This document shows positions 22,401-33,700 of a stretch of 64,000 nt of DNA, one piece after another. A model generated the notes under the pieces. The model worked only from the letters and a program-made list of their open reading frames with translations. It ran no database searches and was not told the origin of the DNA. The stretch is from Trichosphaerium sp. ATCC 40318 (Eukaryota; Discosea; Flabellinia; Trichosidae), in NCBI GenBank assembly GCA_038496445.1, contig JALMLS010000420.1, positions 186,001 through 250,000 on the forward strand, written 5' to 3'. Numbering within the stretch: the first letter of the stretch is position 1; every line of letters starts with the position of its first letter. A program made the translations under genes and the position numbers.

Positions 22401-25400
22401 AATTAGCAAAGAACACTACAACCATGTATTTCTCCATTAGCGTACCAATACCAATGAGTCCAACAAGCTCTTTTACGGCATCCTTAAAATCATTACCACT
22501 TTGCTTAGGTAGTGGGTTTGGAAGTGTGAGCATCTTGTAACGACGCCAGAACTGTTTATAAAGTCTCCTTGTTGGAAAACCAGCCTTGCAGATACGAATA
22601 CATTCCAAAACACCACCACAACGGAGCTGTTGCAAAGTTTTTTTACCTTCGAATAAACCTGGTTTCTTGGCATCGTTGGGTTTAATACAACGGACATAAT
22701 GAGGCGTTGTTGCATTAATTGTGGACATGAGTCTTGCCAATGATGATTTAAACTGTGAAGCAATAGAAACAAACGTAGAAGATGAGTCAGTATCATTAGC
22801 AACGTCATCTTTCATCAAGCCTGAAAGGAAGGCATCAGTAGACCCTTTCAAAGCAACAATTTGTTCTGGGATAATGTAATCCTTATTCTTCATTACAAAT
22901 CTACAAAGAGTTACAAATGCCCAAGTATCAAAACAAAAAAAAAACCAAAATCTTTAACAAAGAACGTACCCGTCTACCAAGTATTTTACTTTACCAGCGT
23001 AGTGAAGCACGATAAATTCGTTATCAGTCATACGCGGTTTTGTCATGTAAGGATGTCTACCATTATGCTTGAATAGCTTCCTAGTGAGGTTGTAAATAAT
23101 TTTCAAAATGCTGTAAAACAACAAAAAAAAAGTCACGCACTCAGCAAAACGCTTATCAGTTGCGGATTTGACCTTAGATTCTTCATCAAGTATAGATAAG
23201 ATACCAAGTCGCTTCTCAATAAGTTCAATACAGTACTAAACACAGGCAGTAAGATACAACGAACCATAAAAGCAAAAAAAATAAAGTACCTTGTTATCAG
23301 CAAACTCAATGTAGTCCCAAGCAATTTCTTCTTTCTTGTACTCATCCTGCTCAACTTTGAAGATGTACTAAACCGTGTGAGTACCTACCTTAGTTCCTAG
23401 GAAACGTACTTGATTAAATTGTTGCTGTAGCTTCTCATTAGCGTAATTAATACAGAATTGTTCAAAACTGTTAACTTCAAAACTCTCGAAACCGTAAATA
23501 TCCAACACTCCGATGAAATTAACCATCTTATCGCGTCCATTAATAGATAGATTAATACGTGTTACGAGCCTACAGCAACAATATTAACACCTCTCCAAAC
23601 ACACAAGCGAAAATAAACAACATCAATTTTTGTCAAAACTTCTAAACGCACCAGTCGAACAAGCGTGAATACACAAGCAATGCAAGCGCGTCACGAGCCT
23701 TACCAGCAGCATCTGGACTTCTTGGGGTTGTCAAAGTCTCTGTACGAGTACGTAGCGTCTAAAAAAAGAGCATATTTAATAAACCACAGAGCTACAGAAA
23801 AAAATACATACCTTTTCTAGCAGAGACTGTGCAACTACATCAACATCAACGCCTAGTGCGTTACAAGCAACGATCAAAGGACCATCATCTACCATAATGG
23901 CAGTCTCTCCATCCTCTTCACCCATCTCATTCTCGCCTTCAACGAATTCGATATTACCGAGATGAAGAATAGCCGCAACAATACGGAATATACTACTCAA
24001 TTCATCTCCTGTGATACCGACAACTTGTAAAGCATCTTTAGTCTCCTGGAAGACCACTGCGTCATCAACACGCTCAACTGTTGTACATTCACCACGGTTG
24101 AGGTAGAAATAATCTTCTGGATCCCGAGACAATTTAAGCTCTTCACGCAATGCATCATCATCTAAACCACGCACAAGCTGATCAAAAAAATTAGTAATCA
24201 AATAAAAAACCAAACCTGAAACAAACAGTTATTCAAACCCCTCTGCATACCTGGTAAAAAATATGATAGCCACGCTCTCCTTTGGCTTGTGTAACAATAC
24301 GGGATTTTTCCAATAGGTACGTAGTTAAATTAGCACCACAGATACTGCCTTCCTTGCCGAATTGAACTTCAATCAATTTACCGAAACTAATAGAAAGATA
24401 AGCAAAAAAAAGGTACAATGAGGATAAAATACCGCAAGCTTATACGTACCGGGAGGAGTTATCATTACGCAAGGTTTTGGCATTACCTAGAAGTTAGTCA
24501 ACACTAACAGAACAAAAAAAATATAGTTTTTCATCTCATGTTGACTAACCGAAAGATTCCAGGATTGGTGTAGATCCCAACACCTTGTGCTCAATACTTG
24601 TTTCTGAAGAGACATCTGCGCCCATAGCAGCAAAGAATTGTAGCAAAAACTTTGTTGTCTCAGTTTTACCGGCACCAGACTCACCACTGACGAGAATGGT
24701 TTGATTCTTTTCCTCAATTTTCATATTTTTATAAGCTTGGTTACCAATTGCATAAATATGTGGTTCCATCATCATTGTCTTTTCTCCAGAGTATGCAGCT
24801 ATCATTTCAGGGCTACACAAGGAAAGCCTACGGTATGGATTTACCTAAAAAGAAACGTTAAACAACGCAAAAAACAAAAAAACAAAAAAAAAGGAATTGG
24901 GAGTCTAAAACGTACGGCGATTAAAATAGGACCAGAAAATGTGTAGATGTTGTCCATCTTATAACGGACATTAATACCGTTTAGTACAGCAGGTTCGTGA
25001 AGGTAAGACAAGGTAGTCAGATCATCAACACCATCTAGAATCGTTGGATTACGGACGAAAACATCCGAACGTTCTTTTGTAACTGCCTTTAGCGGTTTTA
25101 GTAAAGCACGCATTGATTGACACCAAAACGAAATAACATTGTAGAAACAGCTGTATAAGCGTTTTTTTATGCGTCGTTCCATAAAACAACTACCAAACGT
25201 ACATCTGATCCATCGTCTGGTTGTACAGTGATGCTATCACCTTTTCTTTCTGTCACAACTCCAGGCAAGTACTCCTCTTCAGTCTAGGACGTCATTGTGT
25301 TAGTTTGTGTCTTTGTGTACGTTGTAATTAAAAACAGAGTTGCACAGACCGAAAAAATAGGAATGGAAACAACAAACGTACATTAAACCATACTCGACGC

Positions 25401-25738
25401 CCTTTATGTAGTTCGTCCTCGTCTTTGGGGTCCTGTACAAAAACGGTCAGTTGTGGACAAGTTTTTACAGTATAGACAGCTAGTATGCGAATATAGCATT
25501 ACTTTTGAGTAACTTGTAATACGATAGCTACGTCACCAAATAGAAGCGTACCTTCGCTACTTCAGCTGCAGGTTCAGCTTTAGTCTCTGTCGGTTGAGTT
25601 GCTGGCGCAGCAGCCTTTTTTTTAGCTAAAGGGAGTTAGATCAGGAGAAGCAACCAAAATCGTGTAAAAACCTGCTAAACGGCGTTGTCTTCTACGCTCT
25701 GCAGCCTTCTCTTCCTCAGTAGGGCCGTTAGATGACAT
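16441..25738 (-). CDS. Class V/XI-type myosin heavy chain with dilute-type tail
   Basis: Actin-based cargo motor spread over about 25 exons. ATG at 25738 ([17 protein letters not shown]), a short Ala/Pro/Lys linker, then an SH3-like segment ([16 protein letters not shown]). The motor shows the P-loop GESGAGKTE, switch [16 protein letters not shown], switch [11 protein letters not shown], the actin-binding [12 protein letters not shown] region and [11 protein letters not shown]. Several IQ motifs follow ([46 protein letters not shown]). The long coiled coil (about 18130-21700) contains recently duplicated blocks. The globular tail has [35 protein letters not shown], a DIL core ([20 protein letters not shown]) and the end [12 protein letters not shown]-like [11 protein letters not shown]. 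Class V/XI myosins carry vesicles and organelles. Introns are short with GTACGT-type donors. Retention of one intron would change the tail (see 19394-19496). No CACGTG site occurs between 16550 and 25738. Confidence 0.92.
19394..19496 (-). other. Myosin intron whose retention encodes a C-terminal membrane span
   Basis: The donor is CTT|GTAAGC and the acceptor is CCTCAG|GTG; removal joins WLYSEL to [12 protein letters not shown] in frame. If retained, the frame stays open through the intron as [20 protein letters not shown] and [11 protein letters not shown] and stops two codons after the acceptor. That tail is one strongly hydrophobic span four residues from the end, the layout of a tail anchor. 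At 103 nt it is longer than most introns of this gene. Confidence 0.5.
19600..21060 (-). repeat. Internal duplications in the myosin coiled coil
   Basis: Three copies of a block of about 75 codons (near 20795-21045, 20545-20790 and 20150-20375) each read KANEALxKATEDxELWEARF, [16 protein letters not shown] and [14 protein letters not shown](Y/F)EE. A second block, [20 protein letters not shown], occurs twice (near 19640-19720 and 20465-20545). Copies are almost identical at DNA level, pointing to recent expansion of the rod. Confidence 0.85.
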
Positions 25739-26313
25739 TATAATGTCTTGCTTTCAGAGGTGCAGAATTCAACAAACAAGGTGTAGAAGTGCCAAAGAGG
25801 TAACAGGTAGCACTATACGCTTTTCTTGTGGATCGAATTTTAAAATAAGCTGCACAAGAAAACTTAAACTACCTTTCCACAGTGCTCGCTTTTTACACTA
25901 CTAGTACGCCCACGCTAGTAAAGACGTTCTACTTCTGTATTGTTGCAAACTTAGCCCAAAAACTTCACCACATAGCATCACCTGAAATCGGAGTACTAGC
26001 GACATCGTTTATAAGGTGCATACGCAACAACTTCGATTCCGAACTAGTTTAGGAAAAGGGAACACACTTTGTGGCCATCGATTTGATTGTACAGCCGCCT
26101 AACTGGTTACTCTCTTGCTTTCTTCTTTTTCACATTGGTAAACTAGGTGTTGCAACCTAAAACAGGTTTTTGGCATTTCCCAAAAAACCCTCCGAATGGT
26201 GCTAGTACTAGCTCGTATCGCTATTTTTACCACCACGCCGTTTGCCAGTTCCTTTGTTGCACCAGTGCCAAAGATTTTGGAAAAAAAAATTTAATTAAAA
26301 CTGGATTTTACTC
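25739..26313. other. Intergenic, myosin promoter side
   Basis: Spacer between the myosin start and the TMCO1 stop, both on the minus strand. It should contain the myosin promoter. No gene or repeat is recognised. Confidence 0.45.
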
Positions 26314-27108
26314 TTACTCCGCTTTGGGTGGAGTAAAAAAGTGACTCTTTATAGGTTTGACACCGAATAGCTTTTGAAAGTTACCACGAATAGCCACAGA
26401 GCAGACAACGTATAAGAAAATAAATGAGCAATCAGTGTAGTCATCACCTGTTAACAAAAACAAAAAGTCGTTAGATTGTGTCTGACACTACTTTAGTCGC
26501 TCAATAGGCGTCTTACCTCTTAAACCACGATGTGCGAGGCTTCTGAAGAAAAACATTGGTTCAAAAGGCAGTTTGGCAACTACCATACCCTCAAAGCTAA
26601 TGCGCGTTAACCAGGGAGCAACAAGAAATGTTTTCTTTGTCGTTTTGTGGTGAGAGCGTACATGGAATTGAGGAGTGCTAGAAACATGATATTAAAACCA
26701 ATTAGAAATAATCCATCGCTTTTAAAGCGTTGGAATGTCATTGATCGTTTTGCAGCGTCAAGTTCTTCTTCAAGCCCTTTTTTCTTTTTTTGGTTGTTCT
26801 TGTTGCCCACATCACGCGTTTTACGGACTAAGAGATAAATTATAAGATTTTTGTCGTTTAAATTGACACATTGGCTTGAGAAAGTTGTGACTTCCGTGTT
26901 TGAACCATAAATTGGGAGTTATACGTACTTCTGCCCTCAAGTTTGTCAATTTTGCTCTTGAGGTTTTTATAATCTTTCGTCCTGTATATAAGGAGCCATG
27001 ATAGACCTAGCTCAATAAACACTAAAAAACAAATTTCAAACTATTACCCTCTACCATAGCTACACTGAAAAGTGAAGCGAGTAAGATTTGTATGCACTCC
27101 ACAAGCAT
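26314..27108 (-). CDS. TMCO1: TMCO1-type ER membrane protein
   Basis: Member of the TMCO1/EMC3 (DUF106, Oxa1-superfamily) group; in animals it sits in the ER membrane, acts with the translocon in multipass protein insertion, and has been described as a calcium-load-activated channel. Five exons from ATG 27108 give a first span (MLVECIQILLASLFSVAMVE, then LGLSWLLIYRT), the hallmark YRTKDYKNLKSKIDKLEG, a Lys-rich coiled coil (NKNNQKKKKGLEEELDAAKR), FQRFKSDGLFLIGFNIMF, FEGMVVAKLPFEPMFFFRSL, AHRGLRGDDYTDCSFIFLYV and IRGNFQKLFG. It ends KSHFFTPPKAE at 26314. Length and order match the family throughout. Splice joins are supported by family alignment from memory. Confidence 0.92.
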
Positions 27109-27249
27109 TTGTATACTCAGTTTGTACAGCACAAAAAAAAGAACAACCCACAAAAAACCACAACGTCAAACTTGGTCACAATTTACACGTAATAATTATT
27201 CGTTGTAAGCTCAAGGCCAAACATCACTTACAAAAGAAGAGGATATAAT

Positions 27250-28524
27250 CTACTCTGGTTCTACAGTTTTTACCATCATCGTTGCACAGGCTCTGAATGC
27301 TTCATCTACGTACGACCGTTAGATTCACGTGATTGTTTTTTGTCTAATTAGTTTTAAGTACCAACGCCTTTGCTTGTTTTACAACTTGTCTCAAAGTATG
27401 GCATTCTATATTTCGAAGCTAGGTTTTCACCTTGTTCTTTAGTCACCTATCAAACATATGTTAGAGAAGTGTTAGTTTCTTGAGTACGTACCATTCTTTT
27501 ACCAGTAACATCATCAAATTTTCCAGCAACTAGAACCCCACAGACATTAAATGGAGCCTAAAGTCTACAGTGAGATTTCTTTGTTTTCGAAAAGATAAAT
27601 ATGTCATACAAAGTTAGCCATGTCTTTGATCCAAATCTCAGCCTCTACGATACGATGAATATAGACTATCAAACTGCATTAGCAATACATACCTTGAAAA
27701 GAGCTTGTGTCGTTCATGTCATACATCTAAAGATGGACACAATTAGTGGTTAGTGGTTTGTTAAGCGCTCGCTAAATAGTGGAATTGCGTACAAATATGA
27801 CACCACGAAAGTAAGAGCTTTGGTACTCGAATGGATGTTTGTTCTTATCTTTTGTAGCATCTCCCCCGCCAAGTCGGATTCTTTAAAGTAAAATAAGCAA
27901 GTAGCACGTGACAAAAATGTTGATCAATTAGTTGCGTGCCTGTGAATACAAATAAGATCTAGTTTTACCTTACGCCTTCTTGGTGTCACATTATCCACCA
28001 CACGCGCCAAAGAACCTTTTGTAACCTCAAAACGAGGATATTTCTGCAATAAAATATTAATTGATCTGTTTGGTAGGATGACGTTCTTATAGGAGCGCTC
28101 GTTTGAGTGTTTTCTCTTTGTTGTAGTTTTTAAAGGTATAAAGATCGGATTAATCGCTTTACCATTGCATCCTGTAGGTGTGGAGGCTTAAATTCCTCCC
28201 ATTCTAGCTTCTCGAGATCCCTCCTGGGCTCCTCGCCCATTTTTTCGTCATCTTCTGGAATAGGAAACTAGTTTAGAGGTTAAATTGGTGACTGACGGTG
28301 AGTGTAACGCAGTGTATTTATTCGAAACGATAAATAGGCACGTGTTTAAAAAATAATAGTTGTTAATTACACGGCACGTGCTTTACCTGGCATCTAACAA
28401 AGCGATATACGAGGCTTCGCTTTCCGCTACCTTTTGCGCCTACTACAATAGTTCTAAAGGAGAAATCGATACCACCACTAGAAGGAGACGATGTATCCTT
28501 CTTTTTACTCTTTTTACCACCCAT
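27250..28524 (-). CDS. Divergent Rab/Ras-like small GTPase, no prenylation tail
   Basis: Eight or nine exons. The N-terminus MGGKKSKKKDTSS fits N-myristoylation plus basic residues. A P-loop follows (VVGAKGSGKRSLVYRFV). Then comes a long unusual insertion (PIPEDDEKMGEEPRRDLEKL, KPPHLQDAMKYPRFEV). The switch II area reads VKLDLICIHRIRLGGGDATK and lacks the usual DTAGQE. Later elements are normal in place: SSYFRGVIFMYDMNDTSSFQ, APFNVCGVLVAGKFDD (in place of NKxD), YRMPYFETSCKTSKGVGDEA. It ends KTVEPE with no C-terminal cysteine. The set-up recalls ARA6-like Rabs, which are myristoylated and not prenylated, but the lost switch II and NKxD residues suggest weak or no GTP hydrolysis. One intron (27881-27939) must be GC-AG. 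Confidence 0.75.
27881..27939 (-). other. GC-AG intron in small GTPase gene
   Basis: The donor is CACAG|GCACGCAAC and the acceptor is TTTAAAG. It joins VKLDLICIHR to IRLGGGDATKDKN in frame. GT donors upstream (AAG|GTAAAA) leave the wrong phase. Confidence 0.6.
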
Positions 28525-28598
28525 TCGTTAAAGGTTGCCGATTAAAAATATTGATTCGAATAGTTTTGACACTATTGTGAACAAAGTACTGTGTCGAG

Positions 28599-28852
28599 TT
28601 AGTAATTGATCATATAGTGGTAGAGACTCTTGAATTGATCCGGATTATCTACAAAAAATTATAATCAATAATCGCATTTTTTTGCTTGTATTTGTTCATC
28701 GCTATGGGCCTTTCAAGACGTTGTAACAAGCAACCAATATGTGATTCACCTGATAGCATCCATTTTATCAAATATGAGGCATGGAAATTATTTAGGTTAC
28801 TCATTACGACTGACAGATAATCATTTTTCTCGATAATCCGGGTCAATTCCAT
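28599..28852 (-). CDS. Possible small protein, two exons
   Basis: ATG at 28852 opens MELTRIIEKNDYLSVVMSNL and FHASYLIKWMLSGESHI. A GTTGCT donor and TTGTAG acceptor (about 83 nt) join to DNPDQFKSLYHYMINY and a stop at 28599. About 55 residues, no known family. The clean join is the main support; it may be a fragment of a longer gene whose 5' exons I did not find. Confidence 0.3.
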
Positions 28853-29028
28853 CTTGAAGCTATTGTATTTCAGTTTGGACGGTAAATTACTGCGGAACAA
28901 GTTGCACGTGTTGCTATGTGTCTCTGTTAACAGTTAAAAAATGGTGTTGTGAGTACCAGAAAAAAGTGTTCCGCGGAATGTACTGGTCAAATTGGCCGGC
29001 GTCTTCTATCACAAATTTGTTTTTGAAG

Positions 29029-30066
29029 ATGGAAAACGCAACTGATGGTATTACTGTCATGACATTCAATGTCTACATGGACGGCCACAGCCAAAAAGGG
29101 AGTATAAAAACTAAAGTTCGTATTTCACCTGCCATACGCGATTAATGGTATTAGAACGCAATTATAGCGAGTAACGCTTGTATTGTATGTCTACAAGAAA
29201 CAAATCAGCAATGGGAAGCTTACCTCGATACAGAAGGTACTGTCGAGCGTCTTACGTCATTAAAACCAATGTAACGTATTTTTGGACGCAGATTCAGACG
29301 GTTTAAGCTTATTCTATTTAGACATGCGAAAAATATATCCTCACATTACGTTCAAGAACCACAGGTGGAAATGGGGAGGATTTGCTGTGTTTTCTAAACA
29401 TCCGTTCAATGAAGGAGGTTTTATTGACTCCGTACAACCTTGGTGGTACGTTATAAGTGTATCTGACGCATCACATAACGTCCAAAGGTATCCCGGATGG
29501 CGCGTAGTGGTCGACCACCCTAAAACAACCTTACAGATCTTAAACCTTCACTTGCAAGCTCCATTCCCTTCCAACCCTTTTACAGTATGTATCGTATTGC
29601 GCGTAAGTGAACTAATTACTCTATTAGGTTCAAAGAAACAGAAAATTTGAAGTGTCTTCGTACTATGCTCTCATGGATGATCCAAATACAATGTCATCTT
29701 TAGTTTTAGGTGACTTCAACACTAAAGGAGGGCCTCCACTCCGTTATTTAACAAAGAGAGGCTACAAAAATGCACTCAAAGGTACGCCAAAGAAAATGTC
29801 AACCTGACTCGTGGTTGTCATAATTTGACACGTGTCTTCTTTGTGGAATCCAACAGTTTGAAAAAATGCATTGTTTCTTCTGCACCACGCAAGCACTAAC
29901 GATTGTAGATGTAAATTGTAAGAAAAGTACATGGCGTTGGGGTTGGCTTAGTCATACTTACGATCATATATTCTATCAAGGGCTTTCTATTCATTCTGCA
30001 GATGTACCTAGAGTTGGCGGTAGCGATCACTTCCCTATTGTAGCAACTTTTTCTGTTCAAGCATGA
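29029..30066 (+). CDS. Endonuclease/exonuclease/phosphatase-family protein
   Basis: Metal-dependent phosphodiesterase fold (EEP family: DNase I, neutral sphingomyelinase, inositol phosphatases). ATG 29029 gives MENATDGITVMTFNVYMDG, the typical first strand. Then IVCLQETNQQWEAY (catalytic E), WKWGGFAVFSKHPF, LQILNLHLQAPFP, SSLVLGDFNTKGG (D and N ligands), WLSHTYDHIFYQGL and VGGSDHFPIVATF (catalytic SDH). All landmarks are present in order over six exons, so an active enzyme is likely; the substrate (nucleic acid, lipid or phosphoester) is not decided. There is no signal peptide at this start. The first intron donor is GTTCGT, the others GTACTG, GTACGT, GTATGT and GTACGC. Confidence 0.85.
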
Positions 30067-30598
30067 AAAGCTGCACGTGATAAAAAAAAATAAACATCTT
30101 GTGCGATTCTACTGCTTCAATATCTTTGACAAATATTGTGATATTTCCGGAGTTTGCGTGAGGACTGCTGTGACTGATTAATATCTCACTGAGGATTTTA
30201 CAAAAAAAAATACAGCATATTCGAGATGTTGTCATATAAAAACCGTTTCGTTTCACGTTTGTACAACGGTTTACGAGGCACATAGTAAAGTTGGCTCAAC
30301 GCTCGAGAAAATATGCTCCAATGGTACCATATGGTCACGTTTCGTTATGGCTACAGCTGGTAAACAGCATGAAGTATTTTAAAACGCTGGAGCTATTTCC
30401 CCCTCACATAAGTCGTTTTTTCACAAAATCACAAGCTCAAAATCTCCCATGAAGTCATAGATCTAAGTGAACAAACAAATGCATAAAGCGGCATATAGAT
30501 ACATGGCAAGATTATCGGGCTCTTTTTTTTATAAGACGAGTTTCAAATGTTTTTTATTTTTGGTTGTTGGTCTTACTAAACAATAGCTAGTATAGCGG
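30067..30598. other. Intergenic, convergent gene ends
   Basis: Spacer between the ends of the EEP gene (+) and the RTX-like gene (-), with one CACGTG near 30075 just after the EEP stop. No gene seen. Confidence 0.5.
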
Positions 30599-32659
30599 TT
30601 ATGGTGCTACTACTGGAGGTGGGCACATGGCTCCTTCGCCTTCACAATTGAGGTTTGTTCCTGCTGAATCAGAGCTACAGGCATCTGTATCAGCACCACC
30701 GTCAACAGTTGGTTGGCCTACTCCGTTAGCGCCTACGTTGTTACAATCAAAGAGTTCATCATCGCCTGCATCACCAAGGATTTCTCTCAACTGGAAAAAA
30801 TATTAGAGATATATTTATATAAAACGCGGTAGTGTGAATATATCGCCTTCCAAAAGAAACAGCATTGTGGCTTTTAATAAGAGAAACTAGTTTGTAAGCG
30901 TTTGGTCATTACGTACACTACTGTCTGATACTATCATTTCATCGTCACCAGCCTCACCGTCTAATGTACCACCATTGAATTCATCAGCTGTTGAATCAAA
31001 TACGTCAATGCAATCATTTTCTGTTCCGCCCATAATATTCCATATTTGAGAGCAACCAATGGATAAGTCATCATCACCACCTTCTAGATAAATATTTCCG
31101 CTGACTTGTGCGTTTTCGATAAACACTTTGTCACTTCCAGCACCCATCCTAATCTCGGATGATGAGCGTACGTTTCCTTCAATCATACTGAATCCATCAT
31201 CAGACATTCCAGTAAAAGTCACTGAGCTTATGGTAGAGTCTACAAGGCCTATGAAATTTGGGTCGTTACCCTCGCCTATTTATAATATTAACATACATGA
31301 AGTCGCAACTCCGAATGAAGCTCAAAGACAAATCGAAAAAAAAAAAAAAAAAGCAAAATTTTTGTTTCAACACGTGCCATCTACATTGTTGACTGCTGAA
31401 CCTTCAGCAAAAAGACAACCAGATCCTTGACCGAACATTACATTTGCAAGTGAACTGCCTTCCATAGCCGCAGCTAGAAGAAAAGTGAGTCAAAAACAAC
31501 TCGTAAAATCAAATGTGCTTACTTGTGTCAGTCAAAGCTTTTATGCAATCGAGTTCATCCCCTCCTGAAATTGTGCCTGTTGCTCGACCACCGTAGTATG
31601 TTGCGGTGTTAGTACCCTCACCGAGATTCACAGCACCACTAGTTCTACCGCTTACAAACACGCAATCATTTCCCGAACCTAAACAAACAAATTTAGAAAC
31701 CAAATAACGAAATAAACCGAAAAATACACAAATCACGTGAAGTGTTTGGATAAAGTCAAAGTGGGTTTTTTTTCTTGTGGTTAACTTGATTCAGTTATAG
31801 AAGCCGTTTCAGAAATTAAGCAATAAAGTTGCGAAATATTATAGCAAGTTATAATCCACGTGAACAAAAAAAAAAACCTACAAAAAATATCTTAACGGGC
31901 CGGTCGCCGTACCAAAATTAGCATTTCGTGTGATTTCACCATTTACAAAAACGCAGTTATCAGCAGTTGAGGCGGCAAAGTTGAGGGTTCTTACTGTAGC
32001 GCCCTCTTCAATCATGACACATACAGGATCACCGTTGTTTTGTACCCTCAGTGTACGAACCTCCGCTCCCGCTTCGATAATGGCACAACTAGAGACACGG
32101 AAAACATCTAAATAAAAGCGTCAGTTATTCCGGAGAGTTTTGATGGAGAGATTCAAGTTATTAAAAAGAGTTGAACCGAGTGAACTGGTTAACACCAAAA
32201 AAAAAAAAAAAAGACAAAAAAAAATCACGCTGTAATCTGGTTTGTACTTGTTGATGAGCTTAATGTATCACATCCGCCTGACATTAAGAGCGTTGTACAA
32301 GATGAACACGGATCAATATCTCCAGCGCATGCCATATCCGCTGCACAATTACAAATAGGACAAGAAGCATCAGTGGAGCACATATCTAGTTCGGAGAGTA
32401 AGTGGGATATGTCTTACAACAATTTGTAGTTTTTTTGAGCCATTGTTTTTGTGATCAAAACAGAAAACATCGAAAATAGGACCCCGTTCAATGGTATTAG
32501 TTACGTTAAAGATAAACACGTGATAGCATCGTGTTATAACAAGAGAGGTATTTTCAAACGTAATTCTAGGCTTAGACGTTAAAGTAAGGACTTACTAGGT
32601 ATCTGAGTGTATGCAATAGACAGTAAGGCTGCCACCAGTAAAATATTAAGAGCTCTCAT
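30599..32659 (-). CDS. Secreted RTX-like (GGxGxD) repeat protein
   Basis: A leader opens the protein (MRALNILLVAALLSIAYTQ, ATG at 32659). A Cys-rich segment follows (MCSTDASCPICNCAADMACA, DPCSSCTTLLMSGGC). Then come strands of beta-roll or beta-helix type with acidic turns: GSGNDCVFVSGRTSGAVNLG, ISGGDELDCIKAL, MGAGSDKVFIENAQVSG, LEGGDDDLSIGC, MGGTENDCIDVFDS, DGEAGDDEMIVSDSSV and LGDAGDDELFDC. It ends MCPPPVVAP. These match the haemolysin-type calcium-binding GGxGxDxUx pattern in a loose form. In bacteria such repeats fold on calcium outside the cell; here they make a secreted calcium-binding protein of unknown role. I see no enzymatic or pore-forming domain. The intron at 31276-31377 is GC-AG. 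Confidence 0.7.
31276..31377 (-). other. GC-AG intron in RTX-like gene
   Basis: The donor is GATG|GCACGTGTTG and the acceptor is AAATAG. It joins SAVNNVDG to EGNDPNFIGLVDS in frame. The GT donors next to it give the wrong phase. Confidence 0.6.
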
Positions 32660-33243
32660 GAGGGTTATGTTGTGTTAATTTGTTATTTATGATTTGTTAA
32701 GTTGTATCTCACATTATCTGAACTAAAACGCCGGTTGTCTCCCTCATTTCTCGAAACAATCGTTTAGAAAAACGAGTGGAATAATGTATTTTTATGATAA
32801 ACGACGGGAATCTTTAAAAAGATGAGGTGAACATTTTGTGGAGTTGTTTTTAGAATGTTGTAATCACCATCCCCGTCTTTGTTGAGATTGTGGGTTGAAG
32901 CTTGTTGTAGTTTCTTGGCTTGTTGGCGGCTCTATTCTTCACGAAAATATAGCGTCATTTATCGCAGGAAGAAGCATTTTGTTGGGAAACGGTAGCTGCT
33001 TAAAATCACCGTTTTTCTGTTTTCAATGATATAAATCAAATTGTTTTTTTTATTACTTAAGAGTACGCCGTGTGATGACGGGTTTTCTGAACTTGCTAAA
33101 ACCTGTTAGGGGTTACGTGACACGTGAATTGGTTTACATTTTAAGCACAAAAAGTGTTTTCAAATCGTTAATTAACTAAATACTTTCGACCTTTTTTTTT
33201 TTTGTGTGTTGTGGTACTTCCTCTTCGTATAATCACGTGCGCA
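32660..33243. other. Intergenic, divergent promoters
   Basis: AT-rich DNA upstream of the RTX-like gene (-), with CACGTG near 33122 and 33234. No gene recognised. Confidence 0.45.
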
Positions 33244-33700
33244 ATGAATATTGTTTCCATGACTGTAGATAACTTCGCTATGGGGAACATTTCTTTTTTG
33301 GATTTCAGTGGGGAGGTTGAACTTGGACTCAGTTTAGTAACTACTAGTTTGATGAAACAAGAAATTGCAAGGAAACACGTATTAGGTTTGAGCCCTTTAT
33401 AACAACTAAATTTGTTTGGTCGTGGCTTCGTCATACTCTTCTGTAATATCAGAGTTTCTTCAATACTGTTAAATGGAACGTTGTAGAAGGGAACACAGGC
33501 GAGACAACGTACATTAAAGTATTACAGTATATTTTTTATAGTGGCTTTCTGTAATATGTGACACATTGACGTGTTGTAAAAACTGCAAATGTTACTGTAC
33601 AACATAACGAATACACACAAAGGATACTGTGATGAAAGGAAGACAGTCATTCTTTAGCTCTAGCATTTCTATTCGAGCGAGTTTAGAATTTAAAGTGCGC
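33244..33700 (+). pseudogene. Decayed copy of part of the 33880-35066 gene
   Basis: Bases about 33325-33560 repeat 34475-34705 with high identity over some 230 bp. In the downstream copy the frame reads QFSNYQFDETRNCKETRIRF and, after an intron, SFFNTVKWDAVEGNTGATTY. In the upstream copy the matching CAG codon is TAG, and an extra base near 33399 shifts the frame. An ATG at 33244 opens an unrelated frame (MNIVSMTVDNFAMGNISFLD), so the fragment may have been joined to foreign sequence. I read it as a broken duplicate. Confidence 0.5.
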
